This document shows positions 1 to 9,797 of a stretch of DNA of 64,000 bases, in pieces. Both the position numbers and the translations under genes were made by a program. The stretch spans positions 1 to 64,000 of the forward strand of contig CAUJHS010000091.1 of the NCBI GenBank assembly GCA_963204915.1. The letters run 5' to 3'. Position 1 is the stretch's first letter. Each line of letters starts with the position of its first letter. The notes under the pieces were generated by a model, which was given only the letters and a program-made list of their open reading frames with translations, was not told the DNA's origin and searched no databases. Origin of the DNA: Planctomycetota bacterium (GTDB lineage: Bacteria > Planctomycetota > Planctomycetia > Pirellulales > Pirellulaceae).

Positions 1-6
1 ATGTTC

Positions 7-61
7 GACCTCCGGGAAGGGTGTTTCGTGTGACAACCTTCATTCTTTCCGGAGGTCTTTT
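7..61 (+). terminator. terminator-like hairpin at the window edge
   Basis: GACCTCCGG (7-15) pairs perfectly with CCGGAGGTC (49-57) across a long loop and is followed by TTTT. It could end transcription of a plus-strand gene lying left of the window. The long loop and short T-run make this weak. Confidence 0.35.
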
Positions 62-406
62 CGCGCCGCAACCCGACTCACCTGCTAGCATCATGATGCG
101 TCTGGCATGCTTCAACTTACGACTAAGTTCATGCCATTCGCAGCACATGTCATAAAAAACCTTGCTTTCATAGACCTCCCCAAAAACGCAAGAAGGAATC
201 GAAACGGCCCCGCAACAAGCGTTTACTACGAAACGCAACCAAGCATCGCGGGACCCCACCCCTTTGGTGGAGACTAGATCACTATAATTAGCGCCGTGTA
301 AAAGTCAACGCTAGCGTGGTTAAATGGCTCTCTTACGTACGCAATACAACAGGCCAATCGAGGGAGTCAGAGTATCGTGCGATATGCCGATGCCGGCTGA
401 GCCGCA
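62..406. other. intergenic stretch with no recognisable gene
   Basis: No open frame of useful length, tRNA or repeat was seen here. The stretch lies downstream of the minus-strand lipoprotein gene ending at 407. Confidence 0.5.
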
Positions 407-1324
407 TCAGGGTCGTCCTTGATCGTCCAACGAGATTTCTATCTCGCTGACCAGAAGGTAGTGATCAGACCCTTGCGTTTTGATCACGCGGCTCTCGACA
501 GTTCGTAACGATGGCGTGTGGAAGATGTAGTCAATCCGCAGTTGCGCTTCGCCAATGCGGGTTGGCCAATGCCACGTGGGGTGACTATCAGGGTCTTCGT
601 TCACGGCGGCAAAGCTATCGACGAAGCCCTGTTGAGCGAGAAGCGCCGGGGCCTGCGAGGCAGCGATGCTATTGAAATCGCCCACAATCAGACAGGCCCT
701 CTTGCTGGAGGCATGCGTCAGGATGTCCCTGATTTCCGCCGCATGAATTTGCTCCGCCTGATCAAACGCCTGCAACACCGCGACAATTCCGCTCGCGCCT
801 TGTTTCTCGGGGAGAATTACGGGCTGCAAGTGAACGTTGATGATCTGAACCCGTTCTTCTTGGTGCTTGACTTCGAACACGCAGGCGCCGAAGAGGCCAT
901 GCTTCGGCGGAACAAACTCTTCGTTAACGATCGGCAGGGATGACAAGACCCCGAACCCTCCGGCCAGGTAAGGGTGGACCGACCCCAGGAATCGCATCTG
1001 AGGATAACGTACCCCCAACTCGCGGCGCATAACGGTCTCGGACGTTGAGTTCGTCTCTTGAAGGCAGACCACATCGGCTTGTGATTGCCGCACGGCGTCG
1101 ATCACCGCGTCAAGCTGCGCATTCGCAAAATGGATGTTATAGGTCGCCACACGAATCGCAGGGGCCGGCGCCACCTGAGGCGGTTTCCTCGCAGCCGCCT
1201 CGGAAGCTACTGACGTGGGCGTGGGATGTGACTTCGCTGTCGCCGATTCGCGGGGCGTATCACTTCGCGAACAGCCGAGTATGACGGACGCGACACATGC
1301 AATCGAAAGGATTCGAAGGCCCAT
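407..1324 (-). CDS. endonuclease/exonuclease/phosphatase family lipoprotein
   Basis: The 305-aa product starts with a lipoprotein signal (MGLRILSIACVASVILGC), so it is probably lipid-anchored at the cell envelope. Motifs of the EEP phosphodiesterase fold follow in order: ATYNIHF (about residue 62), CLQETN (about 90, the metal-binding Glu), NVHLQP, VGDFNS (about 215) and a C-terminal SDHYLL His motif. The family cleaves phosphodiester bonds in nucleic acids, phospholipids or inositol phosphates; the substrate cannot be told here. The ATG at 1324 was preferred over an in-frame ATG at 1360 because it puts the signal peptide at the N-terminus. It is separate from the ABC-F gene upstream on the same strand. 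Confidence 0.85.
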   Translation of the reverse strand: MGLRILSIACVASVILGCSRSDTPRESATAKSHPTPTSVASEAAARKPPQVAPAPAIRVATYNIHFANAQLDAVIDAVRQSQADVVCLQETNSTSETVMRRELGVRYPQMRFLGSVHPYLAGGFGVLSSLPIVNEEFVPPKHGLFGACVFEVKHQEERVQIINVHLQPVILPEKQGASGIVAVLQAFDQAEQIHAAEIRDILTHASSKRACLIVGDFNSIAASQAPALLAQQGFVDSFAAVNEDPDSHPTWHWPTRIGEAQLRIDYIFHTPSLRTVESRVIKTQGSDHYLLVSEIEISLDDQGRP

Positions 1325-1447
1325 GCCAACAATTCTACGTGCCTCCGGTGCGGGGTCCAATCCCGTCGCGCAGCATCGCTTGCGGTCAGTTCGCCAACAA
1401 CAAGCATCGCTTGATTCGACCTTCGACCTTCGAAAACGCCTTGCAAT

Positions 1448-3268
1448 TTACGCCGAAGGCGCGGCCAGATGCTCCAACTCTTCCCAGCGCTGGTAGGCTT
1501 GGGTGAGACGGCTTTCCAGATCGGCTAAGCGGGCGTTTTCGGCGGCGATTTGTTCGCCGCTTTGGCGGTAAAAGTCGGGTTGCATCATCAACTGATGCAT
1601 CGCGGCGATTTCCGTCTCTAGCTCCTCGATCGTCTCCGGCAGAGCCGCCAACTCCTGCTGTTCTTTATAGGTCAGACGGCGTTTTTGACTCTTGCCCGAC
1701 GTTTCGGCCGGCGCCGTTTTGGCGGGCGGGCTGGCTTTGGAAGCGGGCGGCGCGGCGGCCGTGCGCGGCGGCGTGCGTTGCCGCAGCCAATCGTCGTATC
1801 CGCCCACGTACTCTTTGACGCCCCCTTCTTCAAACACAATCGAGCTGCCGACCACGTTGTTCAGAAATTCGCGGTCGTGGCTCACCAACAGCACGGTTCC
1901 TTCGAACTGCACGAGACGATCTTCCAACAGTTCCAGCGTTTCCATGTCGAGGTCGTTCGTCGGTTCATCCAGCACGATCACGTTGGCCGGCTTGGCGAAC
2001 AACTTGGCCAGCAACACGCGGTTGCGTTCGCCGCCGGAAAGGAACCGCACTTCGGTCCGCGCCCGCTCGGGCGGAAAGAGAAAATCTTGGAGATAGCCCA
2101 CAATATGGCGCGAGCGGCCGCCGACCATCACCGTGTCGTACCCGTCGCCCACGTTCTCTTGTACGGTCTTGCTCTCGTCCAGCGTGTCGCGCAGTTGATC
2201 GAAGTAGGCAATTTGTAGATTCGTTCCCATCCGCACCGTGCCGCTTTGCGGCGTGAGTTGCCCCAGCAGAATGCGCAGGAGCGTGGTTTTGCCGGCGCCA
2301 TTGGGGCCGATGACGCCGACCTTGTCGCCCCGCATGATCGTGGTCGAAAACCCTTTCACAATGGGTCGCGAACCATAGGTGAACGACACGTCGCGCGCGT
2401 CGATTACCAGGGCGCCGCTGCGCTGACCTTCCTGAATTTGCATTTGCACGGCGCCCGTCGCAGCGCGGCGCTCTTGCCGTTGGCGGCGCATCGCTTCGAG
2501 CGCTCGCACCCGGCCTTCATTGCGCGTGCGGCGGGCCTTGATGCCGGTGCGTATCCACACTTCCTCTTGCGCCAGCTTTTTGTCGAACAGCGCGTTTTGC
2601 TTTTCTTCGGCCGCCAGAGCCTCTTCTTTACGGCGCAGGAACGTATCGTAGTCGCACGACCAGTCGAACAATCGTCCGCGGTCGATTTCTAAAATTCGCT
2701 GCGCGAGTTTGCGCAGGAACACGCGGTCGTGCGTCACAAAAATCAGCGTGCCCGGCCACCGCAGGAGAAAGTCTTCGAGCCAGGCAATCGACTCGATATC
2801 CAAATGGTTCGTCGGTTCGTCGAGCAACAGCAGGTCCGGCTCCGACGCCAGCGCGCGGGCCAGCAGCACGCGGCGCTTCATGCCCGAGGAAAGCGTTTCA
2901 AACCGGGCATCCCCGTCCAGGCTCATGCGCGTGAGCGTTTGCTTCACGCGCTGCTCGGCTTGCCAGGCGGTTTCATGCTCGTCGGCCGAGTGGGGCAATC
3001 CCGCTGCGACCACTTCCGTCACTCGGCCAGTGATGTCCCGCGGTACATCTTGGGAGAGCAACGCCGCGCGAGCGCCGGGGGCAAGCGCAATTTCGCCATG
3101 GTCCGGCTCAACATTGCCCGTGAGCATGCGCAAGAACGTGGTCTTGCCGGCTCCGTTGGGCCCGAGCAAACCAATGCGCTGGCCCGGTTCAATGCGGCAC
3201 GTGACGCCGTCTAACAGCGGCGGACCGCGAAAACCAATGGTTAAATCCGTAACCGTCACCAGGGGCAT
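1448..3268 (-). CDS. uup: ABC-F family ATPase, Uup-like
   Basis: The 606-aa protein has two ABC cassettes and no membrane segments, so it is a soluble ABC-F protein. Walker A GPNGAGKT occurs at about residues 36-43 and 322-329. The signatures are LSSGMKRR and LSGGERNR, and the Walker B/D-loops are LDEPTNHLD and LDEPTNDLD. The region between cassettes is basic and helical. The last 75 residues form an acidic coiled coil like the C-terminal DNA-binding domain of Uup. ABC-F proteins act on ribosomes, and Uup also affects transposon excision and branched DNA. The start ATG at 3268 directly precedes the first beta strand of cassette 1. Confidence 0.9.
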   Translation of the reverse strand: MPLVTVTDLTIGFRGPPLLDGVTCRIEPGQRIGLLGPNGAGKTTFLRMLTGNVEPDHGEIALAPGARAALLSQDVPRDITGRVTEVVAAGLPHSADEHETAWQAEQRVKQTLTRMSLDGDARFETLSSGMKRRVLLARALASEPDLLLLDEPTNHLDIESIAWLEDFLLRWPGTLIFVTHDRVFLRKLAQRILEIDRGRLFDWSCDYDTFLRRKEEALAAEEKQNALFDKKLAQEEVWIRTGIKARRTRNEGRVRALEAMRRQRQERRAATGAVQMQIQEGQRSGALVIDARDVSFTYGSRPIVKGFSTTIMRGDKVGVIGPNGAGKTTLLRILLGQLTPQSGTVRMGTNLQIAYFDQLRDTLDESKTVQENVGDGYDTVMVGGRSRHIVGYLQDFLFPPERARTEVRFLSGGERNRVLLAKLFAKPANVIVLDEPTNDLDMETLELLEDRLVQFEGTVLLVSHDREFLNNVVGSSIVFEEGGVKEYVGGYDDWLRQRTPPRTAAAPPASKASPPAKTAPAETSGKSQKRRLTYKEQQELAALPETIEELETEIAAMHQLMMQPDFYRQSGEQIAAENARLADLESRLTQAYQRWEELEHLAAPSA

Positions 3269-3467
3269 AAGCAGCCATCCAATGCTTGTAGCACATCATT
3301 CCGAGTCTCACGTCGCTCACTCCTATTATCTACACCGGCGGCGTTGGCGCCACGTGGCCAGGCCCCCTGCGTGAAGTGAAAAACGAGACTCCGAAATCGC
3401 GCAACCTCGCGACGCCGCAAAGCACGCGGGCGTCGTCACTTAGGCAGCGGCGGTGCGAACGCAGCAA

Positions 3468-4139
3468 TCACGCTTCCGGCGTGAAGCCCATGACCAGGTC
3501 GAACTTGGCGGCCAGTTCGCCAATTTTCGAGTCCGGAATGGGGGTGAAATCGACCGTGATCGACTCGCGGGCCTGCGGGTCGCGCACCGAACGCCAGATG
3601 CCGTCGCGCTCGTTGCCCGGGTGCCCCTTGATGTAGCACTGCGTGGTGAACTTGTCGCGCCCTTTCACTTTGACGGCGAAATGGATATGCGGAGTACGGC
3701 CGGGGTACGGCACCGGCTTGATCGTGCGGAAGTAATACTCGCCCGTGGAACCCGTCAGAAAGCGGCCGAAGCCTTGGAAGTTCTTGTCACGGTTCTCTCG
3801 GTTGGCGGAACCTTCGTGCAGGTAGGCGCCCTGGTGATCACATTGCCAAATTTCCACTACGGCATTGCGAATGGGCTCGCCCCGCGCGTCGAGAATTCTG
3901 CCCGTAAGATGCGTTACCTCGCCCACCGCAGGAGTCATGGCGTCGTTCAAAATCAGCAAGTCGTTGTCGGTGTCGAGCGGTAAATGAACGGGGTAAAACG
4001 GGCCTTCGGTCTGAGCCGGGGTGCGCGTCAGTTCTTCGGCGAAGGCGCCGGGCGTCCATAACCAGGAAGCGCCGAAAGTCGTCAGCGCGAAACCGGTCAT
4101 TCCGCGCCGCAGAACGTCACGTCGAGAAATCGGATGCAT
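3468..4139 (-). CDS. Tat-exported intradiol ring-cleavage dioxygenase family protein
   Basis: The 223-aa protein begins with a Tat-like signal (SRRDVLRRG followed by a hydrophobic stretch ending at AFAEE). The body matches the protocatechuate 3,4-dioxygenase fold: TEGPFYP near residue 45, VEIWQCDHQGAY, then YYFRTIKPVPYP and RTPHIHF, which hold the expected Tyr/Tyr/His/His ferric-iron ligands. The family opens catechol-type rings between the hydroxyls. The Tat signal suggests a cofactor-loaded enzyme acting outside the cytoplasm. No other aromatic-degradation genes are nearby, so the substrate is unknown. Confidence 0.87.
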   Translation of the reverse strand: MHPISRRDVLRRGMTGFALTTFGASWLWTPGAFAEELTRTPAQTEGPFYPVHLPLDTDNDLLILNDAMTPAVGEVTHLTGRILDARGEPIRNAVVEIWQCDHQGAYLHEGSANRENRDKNFQGFGRFLTGSTGEYYFRTIKPVPYPGRTPHIHFAVKVKGRDKFTTQCYIKGHPGNERDGIWRSVRDPQARESITVDFTPIPDSKIGELAAKFDLVMGFTPEA

Positions 4140-4430
4140 GTATCGCTTCCTTGGAGTTAATGGACGATTGTCGAGAATATAGGGAAAGCCGAGCGGCGAG
4201 ACTCGGGAACCTCACTTTGATCTTAGCGTGCGACGAGGCCCGTGTATTGCAGCCAACGTTCAAAGATCATGAATTATGAACTCCGGCGCCCGGCGCGCTC
4301 CGTTCGACTTCTTCGGAAAGGCGTCTTTGGGGGGCGTCTTCACGTTGAGCGGTTTCCTGCGTCCCGAGAATTATGACGCGTCCCTCTCGTGGATGAAACC
4401 TCCCGCAACCTCGAACGTTTCGCCTGGCCG

Positions 4431-7046
4431 CTACTTTCCGCGGGGGCGATTCCGATCGGGAGGCTCGACTCCGTGCAAGTGCCGCACAAAAAAGTCGCGC
4501 AGGCGACGCTCGCCATACGCACCCCCCATCCCATGGCCCGCGCCTGGAACCACCAGCAGGTCAAAGTCTTTTTCCGCTCGAATCAAGGCGTCGGCAAGCC
4601 GTAAGGTCGACTCGGGCGGAACGTTGTTATCCATCTCGCCCACGATCAGGAGCAATTTGCCTTGCAATCGCCCCGCGTTCTCGATGTTCGAACTTTCTGC
4701 GTATTGCGGGCCGACGGGATACCCCATCCACTGTTCATTCCACGAAGCTTTGTCCAGACGGTTATCATGGCAACCGCACCCGGAAACCGCCGCCTTGTAA
4801 AACTCGGGGTGAAACAGCACGGCGCCGGTTGAGTTCTGCCCACCGGCCGAACCACCGTAAATGCCCACCCGTTCGATGTCGTAAGAAGGATACTTCTGCG
4901 CCACCGCCTGGTGCCACAGAATGCGATCGGGCAATCCCGCATCTTTCAGGTTTTTCCAACACACGTCATGAAACGCCTTCGAACGGTTGGCCGTTCCCAT
5001 GCCGTCGATCTGAACGACAAAGAATCCTAATTCCGTCAGCGAGCGAAACCGAGGCGCCGCGCCAAACGACTTCGGCACATGCGAATCGTGCGGCCCGGCG
5101 TAAATGTGCTCCAGCACCGGGTACTTCTTCGCGGGGTCGAAGTTTCGTGGTCGGTAAATCACGCCCCAGATGTCGGTCACGCCGTCTCGCCCCTTGGCCG
5201 AAAAAACCTCCGGCGGCGTCCATTCGGTCGCTTCCAGTTCACTCACGTCGGCTTTTTCCAGTTCGCACACGAGCGCGCCGTCGCTCGTGCGACGCAACTC
5301 ATGCACGGGGGGCAAATCGACGCGCGAATAGGTGTCGATCAAATAGGTCCCGTCGGGTGAAAACTGAATGCGATGATTGCCGTCGCCTTCGGTGAGCGCC
5401 GTCAACTCCGAACCGTCAAAGTTCACGCGATAGTAGTGAATCAAATACGGGTCCTGACCCGCGTTCTTACCGCTGGCGCGGAACCACACCTGACGTTGGG
5501 TTTCATCGATGCGGTCCACCCCACGCACCACCCATTCGCCTTGCGTGATGGGGTTTTTGATGGCGCCCGACATTGCATCGACGAGGTACAAATGCCGCCA
5601 GCCGTCGCGCTCCGACATATAAATGATCTCGTCGCTTTCCTCCAACCACGTAATGCGCCCTACGCCCAAGTTCTGGGTGTGCGCCGACCAGATAAATGTG
5701 TCGGTTTGTTCGTCAATCAAGGCTCGCGCCGCTCCGTTGTGCGCGTCGACTTCCATCAAGCGAAAACGCTGATGCCCGCGATCCATCTTCTCATAGGTGA
5801 AGGCGTTGCTATCCGGGCGCCAACGCACGCGAGGCGTTCCAAAGTCGAGGCGTTCGACCTCCGGCTTGAGGTGCAACGCATCCTCGAGATGGAAGAGGTT
5901 TAATTCATGCGAAGTGAACTTATCGCCGGGCAGGTCGTACGGATGCGAGTGCAGCTTCGCTCGGCCTCCGTCGCGCGGAGACGATTCAATCCGATGCACC
6001 TCTTTCCGTTCTCCCGGCTCAATGCGAAACGCGGCCAAACGTTGCGAATCGGGCGACCATTGCCATAGACCATAAGCGAAATCTTCCCGGCCGTCGTCGC
6101 TCAGTTGAACTTCTCGCTCATCCTCCATCGAGCGCACCCAAAGGTTGTGGTCTTTCAGGAACACGCGCCAGCGGCCATCCGGCGAAACATCGCGAGTTTC
6201 GGGCGGACTGCGTCGACCTTCGCGTCGACGCTCGCGCGGCGGAATCGCGGCGCCGGTGATCTGGACCGTGGTTGGCTCCTCTTGGGCATGGAAAACGGCC
6301 AACGCTTGGCCTTGGGCGTTCACCACTTCCCACACGTGCCCTGCGAAGGTGTGTTGTGCTCTTTCTTGCCCGGCCGCAATGCGGCCATAGCTGTGACGGC
6401 CGCCGCTGGTGTCTCGCCAGAAGAGTTCGACGTCGCCCGGAGTGCGGTTCAAAAAAGTGAGTTCGGTTTCGGCGCCGTTGCGCGTGCTCGCTCGCGGCGC
6501 GTCCTCGGGCGAAAACGCCAGCGCTTCACGATTTGGCGACGGCGCCAGTTTCTCAACCTCTTGGAGCGTGTACGTTTCCAGTTCGCACCGCCAGTTCTTG
6601 CCGCCGGTGCGAAACTCTGCCGTGCGGTCGGCGCGGTGCAACGTGAGCGACTCGAGGGGCAATCGCTCGGCTGGGGCGTCGCCGACGCCCGCCGCCTGTA
6701 ACGCCTCGGCCATTCGGGCATGATCGAACGCAGGTTCGCGGACGCCTTTGAAGGCGTCAACCAGGATGAACTCGCGTCGATCCCCCGGCGATTCCTTGCG
6801 GTACCAGAAGTAAGTTCCGTCGGGCGACCAATGCGGCGTAAGCTGCGCATGATAGACACGACCTTCCGCACGTCCGCGCGGCGGCATATCGCCCGTGAGT
6901 TGCTCGGACGATGGAACAAACCGAGGCAGGTTCTCCGTGGCGTTCGCCGCTCGCGGCGCTCCCGGTGCTCCCGGTGCTTTCACCCCAACGAGTACGAAGA
7001 TCGCACAAGCCAACCATCGCAACATCCACGGCATAGTGAATCTCAT
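4431..7046 (-). CDS. prolyl oligopeptidase / DPP-IV family serine peptidase
   Basis: The 871-aa protein has an N-terminal signal segment (MPWMLRWLACAIFVLVG), a large DPP-IV-type beta-propeller (about 60-600), and a C-terminal S9 alpha/beta hydrolase. The catalytic Ser is in GIYGGSAGGQ (about residue 735), the Asp probably in VGEMDNN (about 803), and the His in GAGHGMGG (about 837). It should cut dipeptides or short peptides outside the cytoplasm. The low-complexity APGAPGAP just after the signal is a linker. The gene is divergent from the glycosidase at 7133, so the two share a short promoter region. Confidence 0.92.
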   Translation of the reverse strand: MRFTMPWMLRWLACAIFVLVGVKAPGAPGAPRAANATENLPRFVPSSEQLTGDMPPRGRAEGRVYHAQLTPHWSPDGTYFWYRKESPGDRREFILVDAFKGVREPAFDHARMAEALQAAGVGDAPAERLPLESLTLHRADRTAEFRTGGKNWRCELETYTLQEVEKLAPSPNREALAFSPEDAPRASTRNGAETELTFLNRTPGDVELFWRDTSGGRHSYGRIAAGQERAQHTFAGHVWEVVNAQGQALAVFHAQEEPTTVQITGAAIPPRERRREGRRSPPETRDVSPDGRWRVFLKDHNLWVRSMEDEREVQLSDDGREDFAYGLWQWSPDSQRLAAFRIEPGERKEVHRIESSPRDGGRAKLHSHPYDLPGDKFTSHELNLFHLEDALHLKPEVERLDFGTPRVRWRPDSNAFTYEKMDRGHQRFRLMEVDAHNGAARALIDEQTDTFIWSAHTQNLGVGRITWLEESDEIIYMSERDGWRHLYLVDAMSGAIKNPITQGEWVVRGVDRIDETQRQVWFRASGKNAGQDPYLIHYYRVNFDGSELTALTEGDGNHRIQFSPDGTYLIDTYSRVDLPPVHELRRTSDGALVCELEKADVSELEATEWTPPEVFSAKGRDGVTDIWGVIYRPRNFDPAKKYPVLEHIYAGPHDSHVPKSFGAAPRFRSLTELGFFVVQIDGMGTANRSKAFHDVCWKNLKDAGLPDRILWHQAVAQKYPSYDIERVGIYGGSAGGQNSTGAVLFHPEFYKAAVSGCGCHDNRLDKASWNEQWMGYPVGPQYAESSNIENAGRLQGKLLLIVGEMDNNVPPESTLRLADALIRAEKDFDLLVVPGAGHGMGGAYGERRLRDFFVRHLHGVEPPDRNRPRGK

Positions 7047-7132
7047 GCAAAAATGTCTCCATGCTCAAATCGCGCGCTCCAGGAGCGTCGCTTGGTATCA
7101 TAATGGACAACGACGCGTTTTGCCCCATGCTT

Positions 7133-9709
7133 ATGAGTTTGACCATGACATCGTGTCGCACAACTCGGAATTTTGGTCGATGGATCGCGACCGTGTGGTG
7201 TGTTTGTCTCCTTAGCGCGGAAAGCAGTCCGGCTCAGATGCTCGATAAGCAAAAATTGCTCGAAGCTCAAACCTTTTGGGACAACCGCGACTGGGATTGG
7301 TACGCGCAGAACATTCCCTTTTTCGATTCCCCCGACGCCGACCTGAACACCACGTGGTATTACCGCTGGGAGTTGGTCACCAAACACCTGACCTACGGCT
7401 CGCCGAATACCGGCTACACCTTCACCGAGTTCATCGACCGGCCGTTCTGGTCGGGAACGTATGGAGCAATTAGTTGCCCCGCGGGCCATCAATTGTACGA
7501 AGTGCGGTGGTTGCGCGACCCGCGCTATGCGCGGGACTACGCACGGTACTGGATGCGCACCCCCGGCGCCCAACCGCGACGTTACAGCACGTGGCTGGCC
7601 GACGCCGTGTGGGCGGTGCATCAAGTGCATCCCGATCACGCGCTGCTGGTCGATCTTTACCCCGATCTGGCGAAGAACCACCAAGGCTGGGAGGAAAGCC
7701 ACTTCGCACCCGAGGTCGGCTTGTTCTGGCAAACCGGCCATGACGACGGCATGGAGATCAACATCAACAGCCGACAAACGCGCGACACGGTGCGCGGCGC
7801 CCCGGGGTATCGGCCCACCTTGAATAGTTACCTTTGGGCCGATGCGCTCGCCTTGGCCCGCATGGCCGAACTGGCAGGCGATGCCGACGCGGCCGCCCGC
7901 TTTCGTCAACAAGCCGACGGCGTGAAGCGCCTCATGCAAGAGAAGCTCTGGGACCCGCGCCGCGAATTCTTCCTGCACATGGCCCGCCAGGATGAAGAAA
8001 AGGACGGCCACGTGGTCAAAGCCCTATCTCGCACCTATGAAACGGGGCAGTTCGCCGGCAGTCCGCACGGGCGCGAGTTGATTGGCTACGTCCCCTGGCA
8101 GTTCAACCTGCCCGACCGCGGTTTTGAAGCGGCGTGGAAGTTCCTGATGGATCGCGACTACTTCCTGGCCGATTACGGACCCACGACGGTCGAACGCCAC
8201 GATCCGTTGTTCACCATTTCTCAAACGTGTTGCGTGTGGAGCGGGCAGTCTTGGCCCTATGGCACAACGCAAACGCTCAAGGCGATGGCGAACCTGTTGC
8301 ACAACTACGAGCAGTCGCACGTGACCAAACAAGACTACGTGCGATTGCTGCAAATTTACGCCAAGACGCACCGCAAGCACGGTCAGCCGTACCTGGCCGA
8401 GGCCGCGCATCCTGACACGGGTTCGTGGGAAGGGCACGACGCCTACAACCACAGCGAGCATTACTTCCACTCAGGCTTTACCGACTTGGTGATTACCGGC
8501 CTCGTGGGGCTCAAGCCGCGCGACGACGCGACGATTGAAGTGCATCCCCTGGCGCCGGACGACTGGGATTATTTCGCCCTGGATGATCTGCCGTATCGCG
8601 GACATCGGATCAGCATTCTGTGGGACAAACACGGCTCACGCTACGCACTTGGCCGTGGTTTGCACGTGCTGGCCAATGGTGAAAAACTGGCCAGCCGCGA
8701 TCGCTTGGAGCGTGTGACGGTGAATTTGCCTACGGCAAAGACCGACGCTCCCGTCGAAGCGCCTTCGTCGACACAGGTGAACTTCGCGGTGAACAACGAC
8801 GGCACGTACTTCCCCCGCGTTACCGCCTCGTTCACGGCGCCCGAAACGTCGCCGGCTCGGTTGATCGACGGCAATTACTGGTATCATGCTTCGCCGCCGA
8901 ACCGTTGGACCTGTGTAGGCTCTGACCAAAACACCGACCATTGCGAAATCGACTTTGGCGTTTCGCGGCGACTCCACACCGTAAAACTGTATTTCCTGGA
9001 CGACAGCGCCGGCGTAACTCCGCCGCAAGCGTTTGATCTGGAACATTGGGACGGCGCCGCGTGGCGTCCCCTTCCGGAACAGAACCGCACTCCGCCGACT
9101 CCGACCGGACGACGCGCCAACGTGATTCGTTTTCCGGAATTGGAAACCGCGAAACTCCGCGTCGTGTTCACTCATGCCGCGGACGCCAAAACCGGTTTGA
9201 CCGAATGGGAAGCCTGGGGCGACGCGACGCTGCCCGTCGAGCCAGCGCCGCCTCCGACGGGCAATCTCGCGTTCAACCCCGGAGACAAGGAGTATCCCCG
9301 CGCTGCGGCCTCGCATACGTCCCGGTTCGATCAAGTAAAAATGGCGAACGACGGCGTGGTGAATTTCAATCCTACGCCCCACAACCGTTGGACCAGTTAC
9401 GAGTCGGCCCAGGAAACCGATTGGCTAGAAATTGATTTTGGCCAGACCCACGAAATCGGCCGGATCGAACTGGCGCTCTACGATGACCGCGGCGGCGTAC
9501 AAGCCCCCATGAGTTACACCGTCCAGGTGTGGGACAATGCCACCTGGCGCGATGTTCCCGACCCGCACAAAACGCCAGCGCAGCCCGTAGGAGGGCAGTG
9601 GAATGAGGTTCGCTTTCCCAAGCAAACCACGGCCAAGGTGCGCATCGTGTTTACCCATCGCGGCAACGCGCGGAGCGGCGTTTCCGAAGTGCTTGTGTGG
9701 CCGCAGTGA
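7133..9709 (+). CDS. MGH1-type glycoside hydrolase with two F5/8C-like C-terminal domains
   Basis: The mature region starts near QMLDKQKLLEAQTFWDNRDW after a signal peptide (RWIATVWCVCLLSA). Residues about 40-530 look like the (alpha/alpha)6 barrel of MGH1/GH63-like hydrolases, with SHFAPEVGLFWQTGHDDGME and LNSYLWADALALARMAELAG. Two tandem discoidin-like (F5/8 type C) carbohydrate-binding modules follow, each with NRWT and a DFG core (about 545-690 and 700-858). It probably hydrolyses a polysaccharide or glycoside outside the cytoplasm. The start is uncertain between ATGs at 7127, 7133 and 7145; an upstream in-frame start at 7061 would place residues before the signal peptide. Confidence 0.85.
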   Translation: MSLTMTSCRTTRNFGRWIATVWCVCLLSAESSPAQMLDKQKLLEAQTFWDNRDWDWYAQNIPFFDSPDADLNTTWYYRWELVTKHLTYGSPNTGYTFTEFIDRPFWSGTYGAISCPAGHQLYEVRWLRDPRYARDYARYWMRTPGAQPRRYSTWLADAVWAVHQVHPDHALLVDLYPDLAKNHQGWEESHFAPEVGLFWQTGHDDGMEININSRQTRDTVRGAPGYRPTLNSYLWADALALARMAELAGDADAAARFRQQADGVKRLMQEKLWDPRREFFLHMARQDEEKDGHVVKALSRTYETGQFAGSPHGRELIGYVPWQFNLPDRGFEAAWKFLMDRDYFLADYGPTTVERHDPLFTISQTCCVWSGQSWPYGTTQTLKAMANLLHNYEQSHVTKQDYVRLLQIYAKTHRKHGQPYLAEAAHPDTGSWEGHDAYNHSEHYFHSGFTDLVITGLVGLKPRDDATIEVHPLAPDDWDYFALDDLPYRGHRISILWDKHGSRYALGRGLHVLANGEKLASRDRLERVTVNLPTAKTDAPVEAPSSTQVNFAVNNDGTYFPRVTASFTAPETSPARLIDGNYWYHASPPNRWTCVGSDQNTDHCEIDFGVSRRLHTVKLYFLDDSAGVTPPQAFDLEHWDGAAWRPLPEQNRTPPTPTGRRANVIRFPELETAKLRVVFTHAADAKTGLTEWEAWGDATLPVEPAPPPTGNLAFNPGDKEYPRAAASHTSRFDQVKMANDGVVNFNPTPHNRWTSYESAQETDWLEIDFGQTHEIGRIELALYDDRGGVQAPMSYTVQVWDNATWRDVPDPHKTPAQPVGGQWNEVRFPKQTTAKVRIVFTHRGNARSGVSEVLVWPQ

Positions 9710-9797
9710 CCACGCCAACGGTGGCGACGCCCCACTTGCCGGATTACGATCATCACCATCAAACTTCGCCACTTGGTTTTTCACGTTGAGTTTCCTC

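Noticed and set aside
7043-8011. A 322-aa minus frame opposite the glycosidase
   Set aside because: It lies wholly over the catalytic domain of the plus-strand gene and shows no motifs.
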